DNA of 64,000 nucleotides from Termitomyces sp. T153 (taxonomy: Eukaryota; Basidiomycota; Agaricomycetes; Agaricales; Lyophyllaceae), in the NCBI GenBank assembly GCA_018296165.2, contig JACKQL020000044.1, forward strand, positions 372,001 to 436,000, read 5' to 3'. Shown piece by piece: positions 1 to 10,639 of the stretch. Every line of letters starts with the position of its first letter. Positions within the stretch are counted from its first letter, which is position 1. The position numbers were made by a program, and so were the translations under genes. The notes beneath the pieces are model-generated. The model was not told where the DNA came from. It saw only the letters and a program-made list of their open reading frames with translations, and searched no databases.

Positions 1-1020
1 GCTGCAGAATAGTCTGTATCTACATCTAACTTAGGCCTTTCAGCTCCTCGTTCCAAACTTGCTTGTCCTGCACTCCCTGATGTATGTGATGGAGATTGTA
101 AGGCTGGAGAACATTTCCTCCAGTCCTGCATCACCTATATCCAGCTGAGTGGTGAAGCCTTTACCTCAGATGCCTTGAAAATTACCTGGGTCCTCTCCTA
201 CATGAAGGCTGGTTGAGCCTCAACCTATGCATTGCATATCTTCCAATGCCCAGGAGGAGTGGAGAGTTTCTCTGGTTGGACAGAGTTTCAGAAGGAGTTC
301 CAAGCAGAGTTTTCCCCCCTTGACCCTGACAAAACTGCAGCTCTTTCTCTTTGAGACCAAACTCGGTATGGTCAAGGAAAGCAGTCACTTGATGAGTACA
401 TTGACTCCTTTTGTACCTTAGTTGAACAGGCTGGATATCAAGACAGTCTACAACTTTGCCTAACCTTCCATGATGGACTCCACCCCTCTCTCAGGGATCA
501 TATTGACAGCATGGCAGAGGGGCACCCAGATGATGAGCATGTCAATACCTGGTACAAGGTGGCATGTGAGCAGTAGCAGCTCATGAAACTGTAACATGAG
601 TTGCATGGATGCAACCCTTGACCTTCCTTTTCTCTCCTGGAGTGTTTACCCTCCAAGCTCCCTCTTCCGCACCTGCATTAGCATCCCCACAACCAGATGC
701 AGCTCCTCCCTTTATGCCTCATGCTGCTCCTCTGCAATTCCTACTCCAAGGAGTCCTAATGGATGTTGATGCTTCCTGACAGTAGTCCTCTACCTCTTTG
801 CTGTGTCAATGCTGTGGGAAGGCAGGTCATTTTGCCTGTTACTGTTTCAAGGGCTAGAAGTTTGCTACTTGTCAGCATTGGAGCAAGAAGAGCTGCTCAT
901 CCAACTCCTTGCAGCCCAGGATGGCACAGGAACTCCCTCTCTAGATGCACTTATAGCTGTCTATTCTGAGAAAGTGGCCAATGTATTGGAGGAGGTTCCT
1001 ACAGAGTCTGAGGATTTTTA
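1..1020 (+). pseudogene. Gypsy element E1: degraded gag with CCHC zinc knuckle
   Basis: This is the capsid/nucleocapsid part of a Ty3/Gypsy polyprotein; its start lies left of the window. Pieces in shifting frames read like a retrotransposon Gag domain: FQKEFQAEFFPLDPDK near 290-330, LDEYIDSFCTLVEQAGYQ near 390-440, then a long helical stretch ending near 580. A CX2CX4HX4C knuckle (CQCCGKAGHFACYC) lies at 804-845, followed by LEVCYLSALEQEELLIQLLAA, a motif repeated in the other related elements of this window. Stops and frame changes are frequent and CpG is nearly absent, so it cannot encode a full protein. Family assignment is secure from layout; exact ends are approximate. Confidence 0.8.
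804..845 (+). other. CCHC zinc knuckle of E1 gag
   Basis: The codons at 804-806, 813-815, 828-830 and 843-845 give C-x2-C-x4-H-x4-C, the nucleocapsid RNA-binding knuckle of retroelements. It is the best-preserved short motif of this gag copy. Confidence 0.8.
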
Positions 1021-1265
1021 AAAGGGCAACAGATGACCAGTATGCCCCCATTGCCCAGTACTAATTTTTTCACCCCCCTGTCCATAGAAACAAATATATC
1101 TGTTGCCATTGTTGATTCTATGCCTGAAACAATAAGCCCCTCCTCAGATGTACAAACTCCCTCTCCAGCTAAAGTCTCAGCTGGAAACACACCCCCTAGC
1201 CCATGCCTTTGGATTCCTGCATGGGAATGCCACCTCCTCATTGTTATGTTGTTGCTTTCATTCCT

Positions 1266-1490
1266 TCTACCAACTTCTTGAAGCTACAGGTGGAAATTGA
1301 GACGATGGACACCCAGCAGATCCAAAGTGTGGTTGCCCTCCTTGACAGTGGTACAACAGGCCTCTTCCTCAACACTGACTATGTGCAACAACACTGCCTG
1401 ACCACTCACCCCCTTTCCTGTCCTATCCCTGTATACAATGTTGATGGCACACTCAATGAAGCTGGCTCTATTCACTCTATGGTGGACCTA
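1266..1490 (+). pseudogene. E1 aspartic protease fragment
   Basis: This is a retropepsin-like protease domain. The frame reads LKLQVEIETMDTQQIQSVVA, then the active-site-like LLDSGTTGLF (DSG in place of the commoner DTG), then a segment ending VDLV. The same order is found in E2 (minus, 7589-7924), E3 and E6. The reading is cut after VDLV by an LTR fragment of family G, so the C-terminal half of the protease and the whole reverse transcriptase are missing. Confidence 0.75.
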
Positions 1491-2239
1491 GTATTCAGGT
1501 TCTGCTGACCACAGGAGCTTAGCTACACTGGATGAATACTTACTAGGCAAATGTGTTCCCTGCACTGATAACTGGGCACTCAGAGAGGGTCTCAGTATGG
1601 GGGACTTGTGAGGGCAAGCAATGGGGAGTGATCCAAACAAGTTTGGGGTGGTCTGGAGAAGTTTATGATGAGTTGCAGAGTAAGGGGCAGACTTACAGGG
1701 CATCAGGTACAAGTCTGGAGGTGAATATTGTAGGTGCAGAGTAAGTGGAGGCCATGAAAGTGATGGGAGTGGAGGCTACACTAGTGATGGGGGATCAACA
1801 GAGGTTGACAGCTTTTGGAGCTGAGCAAATAGCAAGGTCCAGAGTTGGTTTGGAAAGTGTTGAGCTTGTAATCATGAGCATGGAGTTTGTAAAGGCATTG
1901 AAGTTGAAAGGACTTGAGCACAGTAATGGAAAAGGAGCTGAACAAGACAAGACAAAGTTGAACAGAGCAAAACAAAGTCAATATGAGATTGAGATGAGAA
2001 TGAAAATAGATTCAGGCAGAGATACACAATGATAACAAGAATGATAATGGAGATAGAGACAAGACAAGACTGAGAGATGGAGGGAAGGCTGGGAGACTGA
2101 AAGTAAAGGAAAATATAATACAGAACACAAAACAAGAGATAGAAACAATCAGAAACACAGCAGGTAAGGCAATATCAAGACTAGAGTACAAGGAGCTACT
2201 TTACAACTTATATACTGACTACTGGAGAGCTCTGGGGGA
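1491..2239 (-). repeat. LTR family G, decayed partial copy inside E1
   Basis: The left end (GGTTCTGCTGACCACAGGAG) matches the left ends of the copies at 32938 and 38445. The match continues through the purine-rich GAGAC/GAGAT stretch (about 2000-2120) and the TATACTGACTAC motif near 2212. The last 350 bases or so of the full LTR are missing. It replaces the E1 reverse transcriptase: protease lies on the left and the RNase H tail on the right. Orientation is given as minus because the copy at 32938-34008 abuts a minus-strand polypurine tract. Essentially all CpG sites of the 38445 copy are TpG or CpA here. Confidence 0.75.
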
Positions 2240-3995
2240 CAGTGTGGTCTCTGTATCTGGCCAACTTTAACTTCTCATTGCACTACAAACCAGGACAGAG
2301 TATGGGCAAACTAGATGCACTGTCCAGGCAGGCTGACCATGGCACAGGAGCAGGAGATAATGACAACATTGTCCTCCTCAAGCCAGAGCTCTTTGCCATC
2401 TGTGCACTAGAAGGGATTGTGGCTCATGGAGATGAGGCAAACATCCTTAGAGACATCTGAAGAGGCAACTGAAAGGGTGCACAGGAGGATGCAGTTGCCC
2501 AGGCTGCACAGGCCCTACAAGCTCAATGGGCAAGTGGAGTCAAGTCAGTGCATGCTGATGAGTGGGGTCTTCAGGATGGGCTGTTGACCTTCAGAGGATG
2601 CATTTATGTGCCTAATATTCCAGAACTTTGCTGGTGCATTGTAGAACAACATCATGACTCTTGGGTGGCTGGACATCTTGGAAGGTGGAAGACACTAGAG
2701 CTGGTATCCCAGAACTATTGGTGGCCACAGATCTCCCAATATGTAGACACCTACACTAGCACCTGCAACCTCTGTCTCTGCACCAAACCTTGCTGCCAAG
2801 CACCCATGGGCCAGCTCCACCCACTCCCTATTCCAGCTGCTTGCTGGAGTGTTGCATCAGTGGATTTCATTGTGGAACTCCCAGATGCTCATGGGTATGA
2901 TGCTGTGATGGTAGTGGTGGACCTTTATGGCAAATGGGCTTACTTCATACCTACCCACACCACATGCTCTGCCTTGGGAGTGGCCAGCCTGTATGGAAAG
3001 AATGTCTGGAAACTCCATGGTCTGTTGAATGGGTATGTCTCAGACCAGGGCCCCCAGTTCATGGCAGAATTCACTTGAGAACTGTATTGCCTGCTAGGCA
3101 TGAAGCTCCATACCACCATGGCCTATCACCCTCAGTCAGATGGACAGACAGAACATGTTAACCAGGAACTGGAACAGTATCTCTGCCTGTTTTATAATGA
3201 GAGGCAGGATGACTGGGATGAGCTGCTGCTGGATGCAGAATTCTGATACAACAACCATGTTCACTGTTCCACACAGATGACTCCATTCTTCCTAGACACT
3301 GGCAGGCACCCTCACATGGGATTTGAACCTTGGGCATGCCCCTCAGAGAATGACTCTGCAGCAAGTTTGTGAATCAGATGAGGAGGGCACAGAAGAAGGC
3401 AAAAGCTGCATTGGTGAAGGCAAAGAAAGACATGGCATAGTACTATGATTGCAGATGGACACCTGCCCCAGTTTACAAGCCTGGGGACTGTGTATACTTG
3501 AATAGTTCAGACATTAAGACAACAAGGCCATCCTAGAAGCTGTCACATCATCATCTTGGCCCCTTCACAGTGGAGAAGAAGGTGAGGCCTTTGGCCTACT
3601 GACTTAAACTCCCAGCAGGCCTCTGCCAACTGCACCCAGTCTTCAATGTAGTCAAGTTATTTCCAGCTCCAAAGAATCCAATTCCAGGCTGTTGCCCTAA
3701 GCCACCCCCACCACCAGTCCTGGTCAATGATGAGGATGAGTATGAGGTGGAGGGAATCTTGGACAGCAGGGTATTCCAAGGGAAGTTGCAGTTCAAGGTG
3801 AAATGGAAGGGATATGGCATCAAGGACATTTCTTGGGAACCACAGGCTAATGTTTATGCATCAGGCTTGGTCTGGGACTTCTACTGTAGGCATCCCAATG
3901 CCCCAAAAGCTATTTGAGGCATCTACTCTATTTCACCAGCTGACCAGGCAATTTGTAACTTCTTCTACCCAGTGCATTGAGGTGCCACATCCTAG
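2240..3995 (+). pseudogene. E1 pol: RNase H tail, integrase and chromodomain
   Basis: The order is: RNase H end with the connection motif (SLYLANFNFSLHYKPGQSMG, about 2250-2310); integrase H2C2 finger (HHDSWVAGH through CNLC, about 2640-2775); catalytic core with D of VASVDFIVELPD, D of VSDQGPQF and E of the TDGQTEHVNQELE-type motif (about 2850-3175); C-terminal region; chromodomain (YEVEGILDS, then FKVKWKGYGIKDISWEPQ, about 3739-3845). This is the architecture of chromoviruses, the Ty3/Gypsy branch with an integrase chromodomain that directs insertion towards heterochromatin. Stops occur at about 3076, 3243 and beyond. The 2548-3078 frame alone is open for 176 codons. It is a dead copy. Confidence 0.9.
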
Positions 3996-4006
3996 AAGAG
4001 GAGTGA
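3994..4006 (+). other. Polypurine tract of E1
   Basis: A purine run AGAAGAGGAGTGA ends exactly at the first base of the 3' LTR. This is the usual plus-strand primer position. The same tract next to TGTCAGG is found in E2 (minus, 4865-4880) and E6 (about 56080-56092). Confidence 0.7.
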
Positions 4007-4443
4007 TGTCAGGGGATGTCCCACTTGTATCCCCTTCTCCTTCTCCAGTTCTTGTTAGATTTGCTCCACTATAGTTTTCCTTTATTCTACTTCCTTTTCC
4101 TTATCTATTGGTCCTAGTTTCAGCCCTCAGGCTGCACCAGTTCTCTGTCAATAATTCAGACAAGTGTGGCCCCTTTGACACTGCCACCAGCTTATGTAAC
4201 TGCTGACCAATTGCTGACACATCACTTTTGTCTTTTTTCTCTATCATACTGTACAGTTGTTTCTCATGCTTTTGAAGCCTCTGAAGCATCACACCTGGCC
4301 TAGGAAATCCCCAGACTTGTTCTCTTTGGATTTCCCTTTGCCAGGTAAGTAGTTATCTCAGTAGACACTGTACAGTACTGAATAGACTTTGGATTTCCCT
4401 TTGCCAGCTGTGTGATTGAGCCACAGCCTCCAGAGGTTGCTCA
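4007..4443 (+). repeat. 3' LTR of E1 (family A)
   Basis: It begins TGTCAGGGGATGTCCC directly after a polypurine tract and ends in the family-typical CCAGAGGTTGC region, here finishing TTGCTCA in place of TTGCCCTTACA. It is about 437 bp long. It contains AGACTTGTTCT near 4311-4321, the segment complementary to the primer-binding site of the related elements. Other copies or pieces of family A lie at 13034-13198, 16741-16899 and 17319-17609. Confidence 0.85.
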
Positions 4444-4509
4444 GTGGGAAAAACTCTGCACAGAAGTCTTTTTCAAAGGTGGCTCAGTCTGGGAAACTTC
4501 CAACACCTC

Positions 4510-4864
4510 TGGGGTGGTGGATTGGAGTCATGCAGCTAGCAGAGAGGAATCCAAAGTATATTAGTGGAGTAGACAACAATACAAATCAGTAACTAATCAC
4601 TTAGCAGAGGGGAATCTGAAGAAAACAAGTCTAAGGATCCCTGCTGCTTAGCACAGTGCATCAGCAGGCAGCGGAGGCATGGGAACTACTGTACAAGTGA
4701 TCAGAGTTACTCCTAACACTAGGGCAATGGTTGCTGAAGTAATACAGAGAACTCCAGAGTTCTCTGGAGATCTCTGGAGTTCTGGAAAGAGCCCCAGAGA
4801 TGTTGAACAAGCTGCAGAGGTGCTGGAACCAGTCACAGAGGTTGGAAATGGAAGTCCCCTGACA
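4510..4864 (-). repeat. 3' LTR of E2 (family C)
   Basis: On the minus strand it starts TGTCAGGGGACTTCC at 4864 and runs to about 4510. The inner end, CCCAGAGGTG, departs from the family consensus. The same sequence with few changes forms the 5' LTR at 8552-8901. It includes a strong imperfect palindrome around 4750-4785 (CTCCAGAGTTCTCTGGAG). Confidence 0.85.
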
Positions 4865-5560
4865 TCACCCCCTCTCTAGTGTGTGGCATCTTGATGCGCA
4901 GGGTAGAAGAAGTCCCTGATTGCTTGGTCCACTGGCAAGATAGGGTAGATTCCTTGTATGGCATGTGGGGCATCTGGATGTCTTTGGTGGAACTCCTTGA
5001 CAAGTCCGGGGGCATGTATGTTCTCCCACAGCTCCAAGAAGACATCTTCAATTCCATAGCCTTTCCACTTCACCTTGTATTGTAGTCATCTCCAGAATCA
5101 ATGGCTATCCATGATTTTCTCCACTTCATACTCCTCATTGTTGTTGACCACTATAGGAGGTGGCAGACATGGCAGACATTGCTCCGGGATAGGATCTTTA
5201 GGGGCCAGTGTTAGTTTGACCACATTAAACACCAGATGAAGCTGGTGCATCCCTGCAGGGAGTCAGAGTCTATAGGCCAGTGATCCCACCTGTCATTCCA
5301 CTGTGAACAGCCCTAATTGGTGGTGTAACAGCTTTTTTAAGGGTCAGGTGCTTGTAATGTCAGAGGCATCCAGGTAGACTTGATCTCCAGGCTGATATCT
5401 GTGCTCTGGGATCCTTTTGTGGTCATAGTATCACACTATGTTGTCTTTTGCTTTTGCCAGCACAGCTTGGGCCTCCTCCTGTGACCTCTTCATCTGGTCC
5501 ACAAATTTATTTACTGCCTTATTCTCTGAGGGTCGGCCCAGGGTTCAAAACCCATGTGTG
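4865..5560 (-). pseudogene. E2 integrase C-terminus and chromodomain
   Basis: From 5560 leftwards the minus strand reads the integrase tail (VNKFVDQM, QPGDQVYLDASDI, a HLVFNVVKL-like GPF/Y region). The chromodomain follows (EEYEVEKIMDSH, then VKWKGYGIEDVFLELWEN, about 5120-4980) and ends just before the polypurine tract. WEN in place of WEP and in-frame stops show decay. It is the same protein end as in E1 and E6. Confidence 0.8.
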
Positions 5561-5699
5561 GGTGCCATCCAGTATCAAGGAAGAATGGGGAAAACTGGGT
5601 GACAAGCTGCTCCTGTTGACCATCCCTATTACCCTGTTGTATGTTCCAGAGAGTGTCTGCCTCTGCTCTGTCAATGGTGAGGCCCTCCATGGCTCAGAT

Positions 5700-7230
5700 C
5701 ATAAACAATTTGTGGCAGAGGAGCATGATGTTGCTGTTATCCCCTTCCCCCATTCTGTGGTCCACCCTTTGAGACAGGGTGTCTGGTTTTTCCATGCTCT
5801 GGCCTGGCTTGTGGTGCAAGGAGAAGTTGAAGTTGGCAAGGTAGAGGGACCATTGGGCCTGCCAGCAATTGAGCTTCTTAGCTGTCTAGAAGTATTTGAA
5901 ATTCTTGTGATTTGTCCAGACCTTGAACTTGTGCCACACACCTTCCAGGAAGTGCCACCACTCCTCAAATGACTGGATGATGGCCAGTATCTCCTTGTCA
6001 TGGATCTCATAGTTCCATTCTACCACATTCAGGCTTTTGGAGTAAAAGGCCACCAGATGCCACTTCCTATCCTCCAGAGATTGCTGTGAGAGCACCACCC
6101 CAGTGGCAAAGTTGGAGCTGTTGGCCTCTATGCAGAAGGGAGAGTTGTTGTCCAGGAATAGGAGGACAGGCCCAGAGGTCATGGCACACTTGAGAGTGTC
6201 AAAGGCCATCTGCTCCAGGGGTCCCCAGCTCCACATAACATCCTTTCCTGTGATGTCAAACAGCAGATGGGCATGGTGCAAGAAGTCCTGGATGAATCTC
6301 CAGTAGAAGTTTGCAAAACCAAGGAACACCTGTACCTCCTTCTTGTTTCGGAGCTCCAGCCACTCCACTACACCTGCTACCTTCACCAGGTCCATCTCCA
6401 CTGCTCAGTGGGAGATGATCAGGCCAAGGTACTCAATCTGGGTTTGTTCAAACTTGCACTTCTCCAGCTTGAGGTAGAGCTAGTGCTGGCAGAGGCATTC
6501 CAGGACAAGACAGGTGATCTGATGGTGTTCCTCCAGTGTTTTGGTATAGATGAGGATGTTATTGAGATACACACACACTACACCCTCTGCAATGAGGTCC
6601 CAGAAGATGTCATTCAGCATGGTCTGGAAGGTGGCTGGGCTGTTGGTAAGACCAAAGAACATGATGAGTGGCTCAAACAATCCTCAGTTGGTCTGGAATG
6701 CTGCCTTCCACTTGTCTCCTTCCTGAATGTGCACATTGTTGTAACCTCACTGGATGTCCAGTTTAGTGAAGTATCACATGCCCCAGAGGTTGTTGATGAG
6801 CTCAGAGATGAGGGGAAGGGAGTAATGGTTCTTCACTCTCATGGCATTGAGTACTTGGTAGTCCTGTACCAGTCAGAGAGAGCCATCCTTTGTTTTGATG
6901 AAGAAGACCAGAGAAGCCATTGGGGACTTGAATGGATGGATATGACTAGAGTCCAAGTTCTCCTGTAGGAATGCATCAAGCTCATCCTGCTCTCTGAGCA
7001 CAAGGGGGTAGACCTTACAGCTGGAGGGTGTGGAGTCAGGCAGCAGTTTGATGGCATGGTCCCACCTCTTGCACTCCAGAAGTGAGTTGAAGGAGGCTTT
7101 GGAGAACACATCTTCAAATGCATGCAGATAAGGGAGTACCATGTCCCAGAACTCACAAGGCATGGCATTGGCAGCAAAGGCTTGGGCCAGCCTCTGGGAT
7201 GTAGTTTGGCTAGCCCTGATCTCCACAACA
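5700..7230 (-). pseudogene. E2 reverse transcriptase and RNase H
   Basis: Read leftwards from 7226: the linker before RT (VLPYLHAFEDVFSKASFNSL), the primer-grip region LVFFIKTKDGSL, the NSPATFQTMLNDIFWDLIAE region, and VCVYLNNILIYT where the catalytic YxDD has become YLNN (about 6590-6560). Next come the connection motif (VQVFLGFANFYWRFIQDF, about 6340), RNase H (PFCIEANSSNFATGVVLSQQ, YEIHDKEILAIIQSFEEW) and FKVWTNHKNFKYF near 5890. The catalytic aspartate change and nonsense codons mean it is inactive. A 233-codon plus-strand frame across 6267-6968 is an antisense shadow. Confidence 0.9.
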
Positions 7231-7559
7231 GAGAGCAGTGGGTGGACAGTGGTAATATAGATTCAATTTCCTGCCTCTATCACTTCATCTGAGAGCTCTA
7301 GCTCATGTATACCAGCAAACTCCCCTTTATGCTCCTTCTCCAAGGCTCTGCCATTGCTCTGATTGTTCTTGTAGAGGCCTCTCTATGAGGGAACACCAGA
7401 GGCAGGGGGTCCAGAAAGTCTAGATCAGCGAAGGGGAAAGGGCTGGCGTGATATGCTTGGATGGCTGCATGCTCTTGGACTTGGGTCTGATGCTCTGCTC
7501 TGTCCTCCATGGCACAGGCAGAGCACTTCCTGGGGCATCCACTCTTGGTCACCTCTCCT

Positions 7560-7924
7560 TTAGTCCAATTGACCTTGGGATTATGCTCTCAGAGCCATGT
7601 GAACCCAAGGATCATGTCTTGCCTTCCCAAGCTGGTGACAGCAAATATGGTGTGCTCTGCATGATTCTGATAGCAGAGAACCAGGTCAACCACAGAGCTA
7701 ATCACACTGGCTTTGTTAGGTGTTCCACCAATGTTGTAGACAGAGATGGGCTTGGAAAGGGGCTGTGTAGTAAGGCTGTGGCATTTAATGAACTCCAAGT
7801 CCAGGAAAAGTCCCATTGCTCTGCTGTTCAGGAGAGCTGTGACTGCATGGTTTTGCTGGATGTCTGTTGTCTTGATCTCCACATTGAGGCACAGAGAATG
7901 GGCAGATGAGCTGGAGGCCATCAC
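7560..7924 (-). pseudogene. E2 aspartic protease
   Basis: The minus frame 7924-7589 reads LNVEIKTTDIQQNHAVTALL, then NSRAMGLFLD where the DSGxxGLF active site stands in the relatives, then FIKCHSLTTQPLSKPISVYN and VDLVLCYQNHAEHTIFAVTS. Loss of the catalytic D (NSR) shows inactivation although the frame is open for about 110 codons. Confidence 0.8.
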
Positions 7925-8149
7925 ATACTATTGGAGCATTTGACATGCCCAAGTGAAGCCATGCTGTCAGATCTTCAGAGGTGTCAGAGAGCTTGGCAGG
8001 GGCTCCAGAAGTAGTGTTTGTATGTCTGGAAGGGGGCTTCAAGATTCTTCTGTCTCAGAATGAAGGGCATCGGAAAAGGCAGTTTCATTCTCTATTGACA
8101 GACAAGAGAACCTGTCAGCACCTAGTGATGGAGGCATACACCTCATCTG

Positions 8150-8551
8150 TCCCTTGACTAAAAATCCTCCTCCTGCTCTGGAGGTGAGGTGCATGCTGCA
8201 GCAGGCAGAGCTGGTTCCACTACTGTAGAAGGGGCAGAGTTAGAGCTTAGGCATTGTAGCAGTGCCTGGAGGGTTTGGGAGATAAGATCTGTTGTCTGAC
8301 AAAGGGTAGAGAGTTCAGTTGTATACTGGGTGAGAGATGATTGCATTAATTGCACCTAGGTCTCTAGGTGGAGCAGGCAAGTCCAGACTTTGTCCTGTGG
8401 GGCTGGAGCCTCCAAGGGTGTGTCTTGGTTGGCAAGCTGAGACATAGAGCTCCATGGTGCTTAATCCTGCCAGAGAAGTGACAGATAGTGGCTTGAAGGT
8501 TCCTTGCAGCTATGCCAGGCTTTCAGACCAGTTTTAGGAGACTTGTTCTGC
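8150..8551 (-). pseudogene. E2 gag N-terminal piece
   Basis: The minus frame 8355-8158 (QSSLTQYTTELSTLCQTTDL, then ISQTLQALLQCLSS) matches the N-terminal gag segments in E3 (13230-13330), E6 (51170-51260) and E7 (63640-63735). The central Gag capsid region and the zinc knuckle are missing between this piece and the protease, so E2 has an internal deletion of roughly 0.8 kb relative to E6. Confidence 0.65.
8539..8549 (-). other. Primer-binding site of E2, self-complementary to its LTR
   Basis: On the minus strand the bases just inside the 5' LTR are GC followed by AGAACAAGTCT. The reverse complement AGACTTGTTCT occurs in the E2 LTR at 8689-8679, about 137 nt before the LTR end. This fits a Tf1/sushi-like self-primer rather than a tRNA primer. 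Confidence 0.55.
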
Positions 8552-8901
8552 TGTAAGGGCAACCTCTGGGGCAGTGGATTTGAGTCACGCAGCTAGCAGA
8601 GGGGAATCCAAAGTATATTAGTGGAGTAGACAATGATACAAATCAGTAACTAATCACCTAGCAGAGGAGAATCTGAAGAGAACAAGTCTAAGGATCTCCA
8701 CTGCTCAGTGTGGTGCATCAGCAGGCAGTGGAGGCATAGGAACTAATGTACAGGTGACTAGAGTTACTCCTAACCCTAGGGCAATGGTTGCTGAGGTAAT
8801 ACAGAGAACTCCAGGGTTCTGGAAAGAGCCCTGGAGATGTCAAACAAGCTGCAGAGGTGCTGGAACCAGTCACAGAGGTTGGAAATGAAAGTCCCCTGAC
8901 A
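8552..8901 (-). repeat. 5' LTR of E2 (family C)
   Basis: The minus strand starts TGTCAGGGGACTTTC at 8901 and ends CCAGAGGTTGCCCTTACA at 8552, giving a clean 350-bp LTR with TG...CA ends. It precedes the primer-binding site and the gag piece. Confidence 0.88.
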
Positions 8902-9439
8902 CTGGGCCAGCCATGTACTATGGATTTTTGGCTTCCTGGCTGTTGTTGACTGATTGTGGGCTCATTTTGCATTAGTTTTATAGGAGTTTCTACTTTTTTA
9001 AGGTATGTCCTATGTCTAGAGTTTTTGACATTGTATTGGCTTACAGTTTCAGCCATTTGTATAATGTATATATTTTAATAATAGATCTGATTTTTGGGAT
9101 CATCACTTTCCCATGTGCAAAACCTTTGCCACATGACTTGGCAATAGAAGCATTTGGTGCCCTTTTGCCATCATGCCCTAACACCTGAGAATGAGTGATT
9201 TTAAGTTTTACTTATGTTCACAAGTTGCTTCTCTTAACCCTCAATTTCTGGGGTCATCATTCTGGACACTCAATATTCTTGATACAATAGCTCATGGAGC
9301 TTTATAGATTCAAATGAAATGTCAGGTATAGCTTTCTTTATAGGTTTTTAGATTCCTTTCCTCAGCTCTTTTGACTGAGCTGATGATTATATTTACCCAA
9401 TGCTCAAGGCCTTGAAGTAGTACCAACTATTTTCCAGCT
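8902..9439 (-). other. 3' part of a second Gypsy lineage or unassigned DNA
   Basis: A minus-strand stretch (NVKNSRHRTYLKKVETPIKL, about 9035-8975) is open but I do not recognise it. It lies downstream of the integrase of the next element and may be its 3' tail. No LTR could be delimited. Confidence 0.3.
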
Positions 9440-10500
9440 TATAGAGTACAACCTGGAATGCTGCCACCCCGGTCTGGCCAACTGATCCATCCAGCTCTGC
9501 CACAATACAATTACCACCTCTGGTTCTGGTAATGACTACTAAAGGCCCATAAAATCTGGTAACATCTTGGCACTAAATGAACTTTCAGTAACCATCTTTT
9601 TGAGCAAGATTACATCTAAGGATTTTGAATTGAAGTCTTTGATTGAGTGCTTATGCTCTTCTGCAAACTTCAATGCCCACTGGAGTTTGTCTTTCCCAAC
9701 TCATTCTCTCATTTCCTCCACATGCTGATTGTGCTTAGATAATGCCCAAGCATAATAGCCAATTGATTCCACTGTAGATAGTGGCCCCTCTGGAAATGAA
9801 ATTAACCCAATGGCCTCTACCAAGTAGAGTTGGATGAACTCCAGTAACTATGAAGTATGGTGAATACTCAATCTCTGCCAAATGATAATACAGTCACTCC
9901 ACATAATGTGGAAAAAATATCAGAACCATTTAGTGTGATCTTTACAAGCTCTGAACAAAGCTTGCCTGACATCCCAATGTGGTCTTTCAATTCTGCCATT
10001 GGCTAAGGAGTTGTATAAAGAGATAGCAATGTCTCTAAACCCCAGCAACAGATCACATCTTTGAACAACCATTGACCAATTGTTTTATAGTTATGCTTGG
10101 ACAGTGGCCACCCTTCCATCCAAGAAGACAATGCACACCTGCCATGAACAATGTACTTGCAGTCATTTGAATCTGGAGTCATGTGCATGGTATCAATGTG
10201 GATCATTTGAAGATGGTGTACAGGTCACAGTTGGGGCTCTGTTTACAACTGTATTCTGACATATCAACATACCACTGAACATCTCCATCAATTCTTGGCC
10301 ACCAAGATTGTTTTTGTATCAACATTTTAGTTGCACAAGTTCCTCTATTCCACAAGACATCATGGGCTGATTTAGGCATGAACATTCATCTACAAATATT
10401 GACTACTAGCTTATACCTGGCTTCATGATTGCACTTGTACAGTCTCCCCTTTAGATCAAAGTAGAGCTGTCTTGCAAACCTCCTGAACTTGTCTGGGTCC
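9440..10500 (-). pseudogene. Gypsy lineage II integrase
   Basis: Read leftwards: finger region (VLWNRGTCATKMLIQKQSWW, with the CxxC partly lost), catalytic core start MIHIDTMHMTPDSNDCKYIV with D of HIDTMHM, then IGQWLFKDVICCWG and, further left, a C-terminal end resembling VAELDGSVGQTGVAAF. This lineage differs in sequence from E1-E3. It corresponds to the basidiomycete Gypsy type whose core carries GQWLFEDVICRWG-like motifs (family knowledge). Multiple stops interrupt it. Confidence 0.75.
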
Positions 10501-10639
10501 CAACCTTACAAAGCCTCAAGTTCTTTATGTGGGTCTTGTAGCTAACTTTGTACAATTGGTAGCAAATCATCCCACTGTTCACATTCACCACCTTTCCCAT
10601 GCTCCACATAGGCTTGTCAGTCTGCTTCCTTGTTCTTCT

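Larger units (their letters stand above)
4500..8901 (-). mobile_element. E2: decayed complete chromodomain Gypsy element
   Basis: Read on the minus strand from right to left: 5' LTR (8552-8901), primer-binding site, gag start, protease, reverse transcriptase, RNase H, integrase C-terminus with chromodomain, polypurine tract (4865-4880), 3' LTR (about 4510-4864). The two LTRs match closely apart from a roughly 20-base indel and scattered changes. The integrase catalytic core is absent: RNase H leads almost directly into the C-terminal domain near 5540. Many stops make it non-autonomous. Its left terminus has lost the normal ...CCCTTACA end, so the exact left limit is uncertain. Confidence 0.85.

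Noticed and set aside
6267..6968. 233-codon plus-strand open frame
   Set aside because: It is the antisense shadow of the E2 reverse transcriptase, whose motifs are clear on the minus strand.
4488..8906. CTGGG at 4488-4492 and at 8902-8906 as the target duplication of E2
   Set aside because: The left LTR end next to it does not carry the family terminus (expected TGTAAGGGCAACCTC), so a 5-base match may be chance.
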